This document shows positions 56,727 through 64,000 of a DNA stretch of 64,000 bases, piece after piece. The notes below the pieces were generated by a model. It was not told the DNA's origin. It searched no databases and saw only the letters and a program-made list of their open reading frames with translations. The position numbers and the translations under genes are program-made. The stretch is taken from contig NZ_JAHHZF010000011.1 in NCBI RefSeq assembly GCF_018729455.1, positions 62,001 to 126,000 of the forward strand, in the 5' to 3' direction. This stretch comes from Prosthecodimorpha staleyi (GTDB taxonomy: Bacteria > Pseudomonadota > Alphaproteobacteria > Rhizobiales > Ancalomicrobiaceae). The stretch's first letter is position 1, and each line of letters opens with the position of its first letter.

Positions 56727-58326
56727 GGCCGTCCGCCTCCCTCAGCCGCTCCGCCGTCTCGACCGCCGCACTGTCGCCATGGGCGCCGCCCATCAGGAGC
56801 CCGAGCCGCTCCATGGTGACCAGATGCGCGTCATAGGCCGGCGACAGGTGGCCGCGCGAGATGACCGCGATGCGGTCGGAAATCTCGAAGATCTCGTCGA
56901 GATCCTGGCTGATCACCAGCACGCCGGCGCCGTCGGCGGCGAGATCGAGCAGCGCCTGCCGGATCAGCGCCGCGGCGCCGGCATCGACGCCCCAGGTCGG
57001 CTGGTTGATGACGATCAGCACCGGCTTGCGATCGAGCTCGCGACCGACGACGAATTTCTGCAGGTTGCCGCCGGACAGCGCGCGCGCCTCCGGGTCCGGC
57101 TTGCCCTTGCGCACGTCGAAGGCTTCCGAGACGCGCTTGGCGGTGCCGCCGGCCTGCGCATAGTCGAGCAGGCCCGAGCCCGACCGGCCGCCGCCCGGGC
57201 CGGTCGAATGGCGCGTCAGCACGACATTCTCGGACAGCCGGAAGCCCGGCACCGCGCCATGGCCGAGCCGCTCCTCCGGCACGAAGCCGGCACCGAGCCC
57301 GCGCCGGGCGGTCACGCCCTGGTCGCCGCAGGGCTTGCCGTCGATCAGCACCGCCGCGTCTCGTGCCGCCGGCCGTTCGCCCGAGATGGCGTCGAACAGC
57401 TCGGACTGGCCGTTGCCGGCCACGCCGGCGATCGAAACCACCTCGCCGGCGCGCACTTCCAGCGAGACACCGACCAGCGGCACCGCGAAGGGGCCGCTCG
57501 GCGGCAGGTCGAGCCGGTCGAGCTTCAGCCGGGCCGGCCCGTCGATGCGCCGGCGCGACGGCCGCACGGCATGGACCTCGGAGCCGACCATCAGGCGGGC
57601 GAGGCTGGCGGCGGTCTCCTTGCGCGGATCGACCCGCTCGACCACCTTGCCGTGGCGCAGGATGGTGGCGGCGTGGCAGAGACGCTTCACCTCCTCGAGC
57701 CGGTGCGAGATGTAGAGGATGGCACAGCCCTCGCGCGCCAACCGCTCCAGCGTCAGAAACAGCTGGTCGGCCTCCTGCGGGGTCAGGACCGCGGTCGGCT
57801 CGTCCATGATCAGGAGCTTGGGCTCCTGCAGCAGGCAGCGCACGATCTCGATTCGCTGGCGCTCGCCGACCGACAGATCGGCCACCACGGCGTCGGCCCG
57901 GAGCGGCAGTCCGTATTCCTTCGAGACGGTCTCGATGCGCGTCGCCAGCGCCGCCATGGCGGTCGGCGGCAGGGCCAGCGCGATATTCTCGGCGACGGTC
58001 AGCGCCTCGAACAGCGAGAAGTGCTGGAACACCATGCCGATGCCGAGCCGGCGCGCGGCGGCCGGATTGGGGATCGCGACGCGCTCGCCCTTCCAGCGGA
58101 ACTCGCCCTCGTTGGGCTGCAGCGAGCCGTAGATCATCTTGACCAGCGTCGACTTGCCGGCGCCGTTCTCGCCCAGGAGGGCGTGGATCTCGTGCGGCTT
58201 CAGCGCAAGATCGACATGATCGTTGGCGACCAGCGTCGAGAAGCGCTTGGTGATGCCGACGGCCTCCAGGAGATAGGGTCCCGACGCGCCTTCCGCCGTT
58301 GCGGGGCGGTCCTCCACCATGGTCAC
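56716..58326 (-). CDS. Nucleoside ABC transporter ATP-binding protein (two ABC domains)
   Basis: A 536-residue ATPase with two fused nucleotide-binding domains. The first has Walker [15 protein letters not shown], signature [15 protein letters not shown] and Walker [14 protein letters not shown]. The second has VAGNGQSEL, signature [15 protein letters not shown] and [13 protein letters not shown], the weaker-site form usual in this family. The GTG at 58326 overlaps the xdhC stop by 4 bp; an ATG at 58320 is the alternative. The overlap ties nucleoside uptake to the xdh operon. Confidence 0.92.
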   Translation of the reverse strand: MTMVEDRPATAEGASGPYLLEAVGITKRFSTLVANDHVDLALKPHEIHALLGENGAGKSTLVKMIYGSLQPNEGEFRWKGERVAIPNPAAARRLGIGMVFQHFSLFEALTVAENIALALPPTAMAALATRIETVSKEYGLPLRADAVVADLSVGERQRIEIVRCLLQEPKLLIMDEPTAVLTPQEADQLFLTLERLAREGCAILYISHRLEEVKRLCHAATILRHGKVVERVDPRKETAASLARLMVGSEVHAVRPSRRRIDGPARLKLDRLDLPPSGPFAVPLVGVSLEVRAGEVVSIAGVAGNGQSELFDAISGERPAARDAAVLIDGKPCGDQGVTARRGLGAGFVPEERLGHGAVPGFRLSENVVLTRHSTGPGGGRSGSGLLDYAQAGGTAKRVSEAFDVRKGKPDPEARALSGGNLQKFVVGRELDRKPVLIVINQPTWGVDAGAAALIRQALLDLAADGAGVLVISQDLDEIFEISDRIAVISRGHLSPAYDAHLVTMERLGLLMGGAHGDSAAVETAERLREADGHAH

Positions 58327-59127
58327 GACGCCCTTCCTCCCCCGACGCTGGCCAGAAGCGGCTCCGAGCGCCGCTCCCCGACCGCCTTCAGCCGCTCGTC
58401 GGCCACGATCAGTTCAACCGCCGTCGCCGCGGCGATCACCGCCGGCAGCTTCGATTTCGGCCCCGTGGCGCCGATCGGGCAGATCAGCCGGGCGATGGCG
58501 GCCGGTCCATGTCCGCCCTCGCGCAGCCTTTTCTCGAATCGCGCCCGCTTGGTGGCCGATCCGATCACGCCGACATGGGGGAAGCGAGTCCCATGAAGGG
58601 CGGCATCCACGATGGCGAGGTCGAGCGCATGGTCGTGCGTCATGACCAGCACGAAGGCGCCGTCGGCGACCTGATCCAGCACCGCGACCGGATCGGCCGG
58701 GCGCACCAGCATGACATTGCCGGGCACCGCCCGCGGAAAGGCATCGGGGCGCGGGTCGACCCAGACGACCCGGAACGGCAGCGGCGCCAGCGCCAGCACA
58801 AGCGCCCGGCCGACATGGCCGGCCCCGAACAGGACCAGGTCGCGCCGCGCCTCGCCGAAGGTCTCGGCGACCCGATCGCCCTCGATCGCCGCCGCCGGAT
58901 GCTCGCCCTCGACCACGGTCCGCTCCAGGCCGCGCGGGCCGATCCGCCCGACCGTCGCGAACGGCCCCGCCGCCTCGCGCGCGGCGAAATCCCGGATACG
59001 CGCGAGATCGCCCACGCCGAATAGCTCCAACGAGACCCGCACATGCCCCCCGCAGCACTGCCCGAGCTGCGGCCCGAGCGCAAAGGACAACACCCGAAAC
59101 CGCCTGCTGGTCGGTTCATCCTCAAAG
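58323..59127 (-). pseudogene. xdhC: xdhC, C-terminal portion (gene split by a repeat element)
   Basis: XdhC inserts sulfurated Moco into xanthine dehydrogenase. This fragment holds most of the protein: FALGPQLGQCCGGHVRVSLELF, the nucleotide-binding LVLFGAGHVGRALVLAL, and THDHALDLAIVDAAL. An open frame from a GTG at 59093 gives 256 residues. The N-terminal 70 or so residues are encoded about 1 kb upstream in a different frame. The frame stays open above the GTG through SRRFR into repeat DNA near 59128, marking the break. It might still be translated alone; activity is doubtful. Confidence 0.8.
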
Positions 59128-59665
59128 TCCCCGGCTCCTTCCCCTTCTCCCCCCCTGGGGGGAGAAGGGAGGGGGCGAAGCGCTCGCTTTGTCCTGTTGT
59201 AACCGCAGAATATACGGCCCCTTCCCCTTCTCCCCCCAGGGGGGGAGAAGGTGCCCGAAGGGCGGATGAGGGGGACGATGCGGCAGCGGAACTGGTGCTG
59301 CGGTCCGGGGACGGGACGCTCTTTTCCCAGGCTTCCGGCGGGATCACCCCGGCTTCATCCAAAGCGTGCCAGATCGCCTCCAGCACCATGTCCGGCTGGC
59401 GAAGGATTTCGTCGTTCCAGAAGCGGAGCACCCGGTAGCCCTGCTGCGCCAGCCAAGCATCGCGATCCGGATCGCGCGTACTCTCCGCATGTCCGCCGCC
59501 ATCGGCCTCGATCACCAGTTGGGCGGCCGGACAGAGAAAATCCGCGATGTAGCGGCCGATCGGGGCCTGCCGGCGGAACTTGAGGCCGACGAAGCGCCGA
59601 TCACGCAGGGCCGACCACAGCATTCCTTCGGCATCGGTCTGACCTGTCCGAAGGCGACGTGCCAT
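58640..59665 (-). CDS. DUF559 endonuclease-like protein carried in the repeat element
   Basis: The first 113 residues from the ATG at 59665 (to about 59327) form a DUF559 domain of the Vsr/PD-(D/E)XK-like nuclease group: TDAEGMLWSALRDRR, GLKFRRQAPIGRYIADFLC, LVIEADGGGH and RVLRFWNDEIL. Asp159, Glu170 and Gln150 of the longer frame are the likely catalytic set. There is no stop after the domain; the frame continues through repeat DNA (SSALRAPSPPLGGEGE) and then out of frame through xdhC to 58640, so the tail is probably meaningless. An upstream in-frame ATG at 59761 lies within the repeat itself. Confidence 0.7.
   Translation of the reverse strand: MARRLRTGQTDAEGMLWSALRDRRFVGLKFRRQAPIGRYIADFLCPAAQLVIEADGGGHAESTRDPDRDAWLAQQGYRVLRFWNDEILRQPDMVLEAIWHALDEAGVIPPEAWEKSVPSPDRSTSSAAASSPSSALRAPSPPLGGEGEGAVYSAVTTGQSERFAPSLLPPGGEKGKEPGTLRMNRPAGGFGCCPLRSGRSSGSAAGGMCGSRWSYSAWAISRVSGISPRARRRGRSRRSGGSARAAWSGPWSRASIRRRRSRAIGSPRPSARRGATWSCSGPAMSAGRLCWRWRRCRSGSSGSTRAPMPFRGRCPAMSCWCARPIRSRCWIRSPTAPSCWS
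59129..59276. repeat. Palindromic repeat, left copy
   Basis: Two halves, each centred on CCTTCTCCCCCC/GGGGGGAGAAGG: 59129-59185 ends in GGAGGGGGCGAAGCGCTCGC, and 59214-59276 ends in GGTGCCCGAAGGGCGGATGA then GGGGGACGATGCGGCAGCGG. The linker between the halves differs from the other copies. Confidence 0.75.
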
Positions 59666-59748
59666 CGCCAGAAGGCGGTCCGGTATCCGGCTTCGATCCG
59701 GTCGCCCGGTCGGCACGTCCGACCGACGATACGAACGGATACGTGGCT

Positions 59749-59924
59749 CATTCCCCCTCATCCGGCCTTCGGCCACCTTCTCCCCACCTGGGGGGAGAAG
59801 GGAGGGGGCAGAACGCTCGCTCCGTCTGACTTCCAGCCCGAAATCCCCGGCTCCTTCCCCTTCTCCCCCTGAGGGGGGAGAAGGTGCCCGAAGGGCGGAT
59901 GAGGGGGACGATGCGGCAGCGGAG
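59749..59924. repeat. Palindromic repeat, complete middle copy
   Basis: The fullest unit: CATTCCCCCTCATCCGGCCT, a first CTTCTCCCC/GGGGAGAAG hairpin, a linker with GAACGCTCGCTCCGTCTGAC and CCCGAAATCCCCGGCTCC, a second hairpin, then CCCGAAGGGCGGATGAGGGG and GACGATGCGGCAGCGG. The outer ends (CCCTCATCCG and CGGATGAGGG) are inverted repeats of each other. Confidence 0.8.
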
Positions 59925-59988
59925 CGGGAGCCGCGGGTCGAGGTCGTTGCATCCGGGCTCACACCGGGAATTCCCTCAAGCGCCGGGT

Positions 59989-60132
59989 CATTCCCCCTCA
60001 TCCGGCCTTCGGCCACCTTCTCCCCCCCTGGGGGGAGAAGGGAGGGGGCGAAACGCTCGCTTCGTCTGACTTCAAGCCCGAAATCCCCGGCTCCTTCCCC
60101 TTCTCCCCCCTCAGGGGGAGAAGGGAGGGGGG
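59989..60132. repeat. Palindromic repeat, right copy, truncated at the xdhC junction
   Basis: It matches the middle copy almost base for base from CATTCCCCCTCATCCGGCCT through the linker GAAACGCTCGCTTCGTCTGA and the second hairpin, but stops at GAAGGGAGGGGGG where xdhC coding sequence resumes. The CCCGAAGGGCGGATGAGGGG end is missing. Confidence 0.8.
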
Positions 60133-60354
60133 CAACTCGGCGGCATCGGCTTCGGCCAGCGCCGTGACGGCGGCTTCGATGAGTTTGAGTTCCAGGGCGC
60201 CGCCGCCGATGGTGCCGGTGAAGGTGCCGCCGGGTTCGACGACCATGCGGGCGCCGGCCTCGCGCGGGGTCGAGCCTCTCGACGCCAGCACCGTCACCAG
60301 GGCGGCACGGCCGCTCCGGACGATGGCTTGGTCGAGGGCGCGCCAGGCGAGCAT
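60133..60354 (-). pseudogene. xdhC: xdhC, N-terminal portion
   Basis: From the ATG at 60354, which overlaps the xdhB stop (TGATG), about 73 residues match the XdhC N-terminus: LVTVLASRGSTPREAGARMV and FTGTIGGGALELKLIEAAV. After DAAELP the frame enters repeat DNA and meets a stop at 59998. It is not in frame with the C-terminal portion, so an intact XdhC cannot be made by simple read-through. Confidence 0.82.
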
Positions 60355-62684
60355 CAGTCGCTCCTCATGGCCTTGGCGGCGGTCAGGATCGCCTCGGGGG
60401 TCGCCGGGGCGTGGAGCGGAGGCACCCGGCCGGGGCGGAGCGCGGCGAGCGCGTCGAAGACCGCGGAGAGGACCGAGTTGGCCAGCATCAGCGGCGGCTC
60501 GCCGACCGCCTTGGATCGGTAGATGGTATCGGCCCGGCAACCGCCGGATTCGAACAGGGCGGTGCGGAAGTCCGCCGGCACGTCGGAGGCGGTCGGGATC
60601 TTGTAGGTCGAGGGCGCGTGGGTGCGCAGCCGGCCGGCCCGGTCGAAGACCAGTTCCTCCGTCGTCAGCCAGCCCATGCCCTGGACGAAGGCTCCCTCGA
60701 TCTGGCCGATGTCGAGCGCCGGATTGAGCGACTGGCCGACATCGTGCAGCAGGTCGGCCCGGTCGACCCGCATCTCGCCGGTCAGCGTGTCGACGGTCAC
60801 CTCCGTGCAGGAGGCGCCATAGGCGAAGTAGAAGAACGGCCGTCCGGTCGCGGTCGGCCGATCCCAATGGATCTCCGGCGTCTTGTAGAAGCCGGCTTCG
60901 GACAGTTGCACGCGCGCCAGATAGGCCTTCTTGGCCAGATCGGCAAATCCGATCGAGGCGTTGCCGCCGAAGACGCGACCGTCCCGGAACCGGATCTCCC
61001 CGGCCGGCACGTCGAATTCGGCCGCCACCACCGCCGCCATGCGGGCGCGGATGGCGCCGGCAGCGATCTTGGCCGCCATGCCGTTCAGGTCCGAGCCGGA
61101 GGAGGCCGCGGTCGGCGAGGTGTTGGGCACCTTGGCGGTGGTGGTGGCGGTGATCTTGACCCGCTCGATGCCGACGCCGAACTCCTCGGCGACCACCTGG
61201 GCGACCTTGAGATAGAGCCCCTGCCCCATCTCGGTGCCGCCATGGTTCACCATGATCGAACCGTCGGAATAGACATGGACCAGCGCGCCGGCCTGGTTCA
61301 GGTGGATCAGCGTGAAGGAGATGCCGAACTTCACCGGCGTCAGGGCGAGGCCCTTCTTCAGGATGTGGCTCGACGCGTTGAAGGCCTTCACGGCCTCGCG
61401 CCGCGCCCAATAGTCCGAGGTGCGCTCCAGTTCGGCGACCAGATCGTGGATGATGTTGTCCTCGACCGGCATGCCGTAGGGCGTCGTGTCGCCGGCCGGC
61501 GCATAGAAGTTCCGCTTGCGCACGATGAGCGGATCGAGGCCGAGCCGGACCGCAATCTCGTCCATGACGCGCTCGGCGAAGACGGTGCCCTGCGGACCGC
61601 CGAACCCGCGGAAGGCGGTGTTGGAGACGGTGTCGGTCAAGAGCCTGCGCGAATGGATGCGCGCCGCCGGGTAGTTGTAGGCGTTGTCGGCGTGGAACAT
61701 GGTCCGGTCGTTGACGCCGAGCGACAGGTCGGCCGAATAGCCGCAGCGGCCGTAGAAGGCCACGTCGACCGCCGTCAGCCGGCCGTCGGCATCGTGGCCG
61801 GCCTCCCAGTCGACCCGGAAGTCGTGGCGCTTGCCGGTCATGATCATGTCGTCGTCGCGGTCGAGGCGGACCTTGGCCGGCCGGCCGGTCGCCCGCGCGA
61901 CCAGGGCGGCGATCACCGCCCACTGGGTCGCCTGGCTTTCCTTGCCGCCGAAACCGCCGCCCATGCGCCGGCATTCGGCCACCACCGCGGCATCGGGCAG
62001 GCCGAGCACCTTGGCGGTGATGTGCTGCACCTCGGTCGGATGCTGGGTCGAGGTATGGACCAGCATGTCGCCGTCCTCGCCCGGAACGGCAAGGGCGGCC
62101 TGGCCCTCCAGATAGAAATGCTCCTGGCCGCCGATCCGGAAGGTGCCGCCGGTCCGGGCGGGACTGGCCTCCAGCGCCGAGGCGACCTCGCCCTTGCGGA
62201 ACTCGTAGGGCGGCAGCACCTCGGTGTTGCGGTCGAGCGCGTCATCGACCGTCACCGCCGGGGTCTCGACCTCGACCTCGATCACTGCCAGCCGCGCGGC
62301 GCGGCGGGCCTGGTCGCGGGTCTCGGCGGCGACCGCGAAGACCACCTGGCCGTGGAACAGGATGCGGCCCTCGGCGAAGACCGGATCGCCGCCGACCGAG
62401 GGCGAGCAGTCGTTGATGCCGGGCACGTCGGCGGCGGTCAGCACGGCGACGACGCCGGACGCGGCGCGGACCCGGCCGAGATCGAGCGACAGGATGCGCC
62501 CGCGCGCGGCGGAAGGCGCATGGCCCGGCACGACTTGCAGCGTGCGCGCCGGCTCGGCGATGTCGTCGATATAGGCGGCGGCGCCCTGGACATGTTTGAC
62601 GGCAGAATCATGCACCAGCGGGCGGCCGACCACGGCCAGCGCGGCGGCGTCGGCAAGGCCGGCGGGATCAGGCGACACGGTCAA
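60354..62684 (-). CDS. xdhB: Xanthine dehydrogenase molybdopterin-binding subunit
   Basis: Large subunit that oxidises hypoxanthine and xanthine to urate. The 776-residue protein has [26 protein letters not shown], the Moco-binding [12 protein letters not shown] and [11 protein letters not shown], and the catalytic Glu in [12 protein letters not shown]. The start given is a TTG at 62684 with GGGAGG 6 bases upstream; a GTG at 62678 is the alternative. It overlaps xdhA by 17 bp. Confidence 0.95.
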   Translation of the reverse strand: MTVSPDPAGLADAAALAVVGRPLVHDSAVKHVQGAAAYIDDIAEPARTLQVVPGHAPSAARGRILSLDLGRVRAASGVVAVLTAADVPGINDCSPSVGGDPVFAEGRILFHGQVVFAVAAETRDQARRAARLAVIEVEVETPAVTVDDALDRNTEVLPPYEFRKGEVASALEASPARTGGTFRIGGQEHFYLEGQAALAVPGEDGDMLVHTSTQHPTEVQHITAKVLGLPDAAVVAECRRMGGGFGGKESQATQWAVIAALVARATGRPAKVRLDRDDDMIMTGKRHDFRVDWEAGHDADGRLTAVDVAFYGRCGYSADLSLGVNDRTMFHADNAYNYPAARIHSRRLLTDTVSNTAFRGFGGPQGTVFAERVMDEIAVRLGLDPLIVRKRNFYAPAGDTTPYGMPVEDNIIHDLVAELERTSDYWARREAVKAFNASSHILKKGLALTPVKFGISFTLIHLNQAGALVHVYSDGSIMVNHGGTEMGQGLYLKVAQVVAEEFGVGIERVKITATTTAKVPNTSPTAASSGSDLNGMAAKIAAGAIRARMAAVVAAEFDVPAGEIRFRDGRVFGGNASIGFADLAKKAYLARVQLSEAGFYKTPEIHWDRPTATGRPFFYFAYGASCTEVTVDTLTGEMRVDRADLLHDVGQSLNPALDIGQIEGAFVQGMGWLTTEELVFDRAGRLRTHAPSTYKIPTASDVPADFRTALFESGGCRADTIYRSKAVGEPPLMLANSVLSAVFDALAALRPGRVPPLHAPATPEAILTAAKAMRSD

Positions 62685-64000
62685 GGCGAGCCTCCCTCTG
62701 GCCGGTGATGCGGGTCAGGTCGGTCGCCGTCCCGGCGCTCTCGATCAGGGCCTTTTCGAGGAGACCTGCGGCGACATCGGACCGGTAGGCGGCGCTGGCA
62801 CGCATGTCCGAGAGCGGCGCGTAGTCGGAGCGGATCGCCGCCAGTGCCGGCATCCAGGTCGCCGGGTCGGCCGGATCGACCCCGACGAGGGCGGCCTCGG
62901 TCGCGGCGGCGCGTTTCGGCGTGCCGGCCATGCCGCCGAAGGCGATGCGGGCCGCGACGATCCGGCCGGCGTCCAGCGTCAGCCGGAAGGCGCCCATCAC
63001 GGCCGAGATGTCCTGGTCGAAGCGCTTGGAGATCTTGTAGGCGCGGAAGACCTGGCCGGGGACGAGCTTCGGCACGATCACCCGGCGGACGAATTCGCCC
63101 GGCCTTCGGTCCTGACGGCCGTATTCGAGGAAATAGGCCTCCAGCGGCAGGCGGCGGAGTTCCGTACCGCACTGCAGCTCCAGTTCGGCGCCGAGCGCGA
63201 TCAGCGCCGGCGGGCTGTCGCCGATCGGCGAGCCGTTGGCGATATTGCCGCCGACCGTGCCGGAGGCGCGCACCTGCTTGGAGCCGATCCGCCGCCAGAT
63301 CTCGGCCAGATCCGGATCGATGCCGCCGATCGCTGCTTCCGCGGCCGCGAAGGTCGCCGTGGCGCCGATCTCCAGCCGGTCGGGGTGGTCGGCGATCGCA
63401 TCGAGCCCGGCGACGCGGCCGAGTGCGATGATTTTGGGCAGATGGCGCAGCTGCTTGGTGATCCAGAGGCCGACATCGGTCGCCCCGGCGACCAGCGTCG
63501 CATCCGGATGGGCGGCCACGAGCGCGGCCAGGGATTCGATCGAGGCGGGTGCGGCGAAGAAGGATTGGTCCGTGCCGACCGTCAGGTCGCGCGCGTCGTC
63601 GATCGCCGCGATGAGCGCGAGTGTCTCGGCCTCCGCCGCCGCAATCGCGTCGATCGGACCCGCGCCGCGGCCGGCGCAGGCCTCCAGCGCCGCATCGACG
63701 ATCGGACGGTAGCCGGTACAGCGGCACAGATTGCCGGCGAGCTGGTCGGTGACCGCCTTGCGGTCGACCGGCCCGTCGCCGTGATAGAGCACGAACAGGC
63801 TCATCACGATGCCGGGGGTACAGAAGCCGCATTGCGAGCCGTGCTTCTCGACCATGGCGGCCTGGATCGGATGCAGGCGCCCCTCGCGCGCGGCAAGGTC
63901 CTCGACGGTGACCAGTTCGCAACCGTCGATCTGGCCGAGCAGCGCGATGCAGGCATTGACGGGCTGATAGACCATGCGCCCGTCCACCGGCCGGCCGACC
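62668..64000 (-). CDS. xdhA: Xanthine dehydrogenase iron-sulfur/FAD subunit (N-terminus beyond window)
   Basis: The visible 444 residues start within the first 2Fe-2S domain ([17 protein letters not shown]), continue through the second cluster motif [15 protein letters not shown] and [10 protein letters not shown], then the FAD domain with [14 protein letters not shown] and [18 protein letters not shown], and the C-terminal CO dehydrogenase flavoprotein-like domain. The first 40-50 residues with the plant-ferredoxin cysteines are off the right edge. Confidence 0.95.
   Translation of the reverse strand, partial: VGRPVDGRMVYQPVNACIALLGQIDGCELVTVEDLAAREGRLHPIQAAMVEKHGSQCGFCTPGIVMSLFVLYHGDGPVDRKAVTDQLAGNLCRCTGYRPIVDAALEACAGRGAGPIDAIAAAEAETLALIAAIDDARDLTVGTDQSFFAAPASIESLAALVAAHPDATLVAGATDVGLWITKQLRHLPKIIALGRVAGLDAIADHPDRLEIGATATFAAAEAAIGGIDPDLAEIWRRIGSKQVRASGTVGGNIANGSPIGDSPPALIALGAELELQCGTELRRLPLEAYFLEYGRQDRRPGEFVRRVIVPKLVPGQVFRAYKISKRFDQDISAVMGAFRLTLDAGRIVAARIAFGGMAGTPKRAAATEAALVGVDPADPATWMPALAAIRSDYAPLSDMRASAAYRSDVAAGLLEKALIESAGTATDLTRITGQREARLDRVA

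Larger units (their letters stand above)
59129..60132. mobile_element. Repeat/DUF559 element inserted in xdhC
   Basis: About 1.0 kb separates the xdhC halves. It consists of palindromic units bracketing a DUF559 gene. Copy boundaries fall at the xdhC breakpoints (CCCCGGCTCC at the left, GGGAGGGGGG at the right). Related units lie near 9.9-10.3 kb. No transposase is present. Exact ends and any target duplication are uncertain. Confidence 0.7.

Noticed and set aside
59327-60016. DUF559 protein starting far upstream at 60016
   Set aside because: The first 117 residues of that frame are translated repeat DNA with no folded-domain character; the domain starts at the ATG at 59665, or at most at 59761.
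58323-60354. xdhC split explained by a base-calling frameshift
   Set aside because: About 1 kb of repeat and DUF559 sequence lies between the halves, so a small indel cannot account for it.

Overview
The window comes from a high-GC alphaproteobacterium, most likely of the order Hyphomicrobiales (Rhizobiales). The clues are a CcrM-type GANTC methylase, an F0 ATP synthase operon in the alphaproteobacterial order atpI-atpB-atpE-atpF'-atpF, a GTTC-N7-GTTC LexA box, a TipF-like degenerate EAL protein beside cheY/cheZ, the ribF-ileS-lspA-DUF3035-M16-M16 block, and smc/dsbA/DUF721 neighbours. Almost all DNA is core-like and GC-rich, so the few AT-rich patches stand out. No tRNA, rRNA or CRISPR array was recognised.

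Layout. 0-3 kb: 5' part of ccrM (cut by the window edge), divergent mutY, a secreted serine protease. 3-10 kb: AMP nucleosidase, HAD phosphatase, ArsR regulator, moaB, glycosyltransferase, an SPL-like radical SAM protein behind a LexA box, a VOC protein. 10-16 kb: palindromic repeats, glyS, F0 ATP synthase genes. 16-23 kb: smc, dsbA, an AT-rich two-gene insertion (DGQHR-domain protein plus four-helix membrane protein), DUF721. 23-31 kb: adenine deaminase, DedA, rnhB, CDGSH protein, RtcB, LysE, a secreted hypothetical, 3-methyladenine glycosylase, VOC, cupin. 31-34.6 kb: an overlapping HlyD-permease-ATPase export operon meeting a copper chaperone that has its own MerR/CueR-type promoter. 34.9-38.3 kb: TipF-like protein, cheZ, cheY, MaoC. 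38.6-48.3 kb: ribF, ileS (with an AT-rich in-frame insert), lspA, DUF3035 lipoprotein, paired M16 proteases, a BTLCP cysteine protease. 48.7-64 kb: purine catabolism, all on the minus strand.

The purine region reads as one programme: a BMP-type nucleoside ABC transporter, xanthine dehydrogenase xdhAB, membrane urate oxidase puuD, OHCU decarboxylase uraD, an allantoate amidohydrolase and guanine deaminase. Adenine deaminase and AMP nucleosidase elsewhere in the window feed the same pool. The xanthine dehydrogenase maturation gene xdhC is broken in two: about 1 kb of palindromic repeats carrying a DUF559 endonuclease-like gene sits between its N- and C-terminal halves, which are in different frames.

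The best candidates for something new are (1) the DGQHR/membrane-protein pair wedged between DUF721 and dsbA, (2) the repeat/DUF559 element that splits xdhC and whose relatives also lie beside glyS, and (3) the AT-rich in-frame insert in ileS at the entrance of the editing domain.
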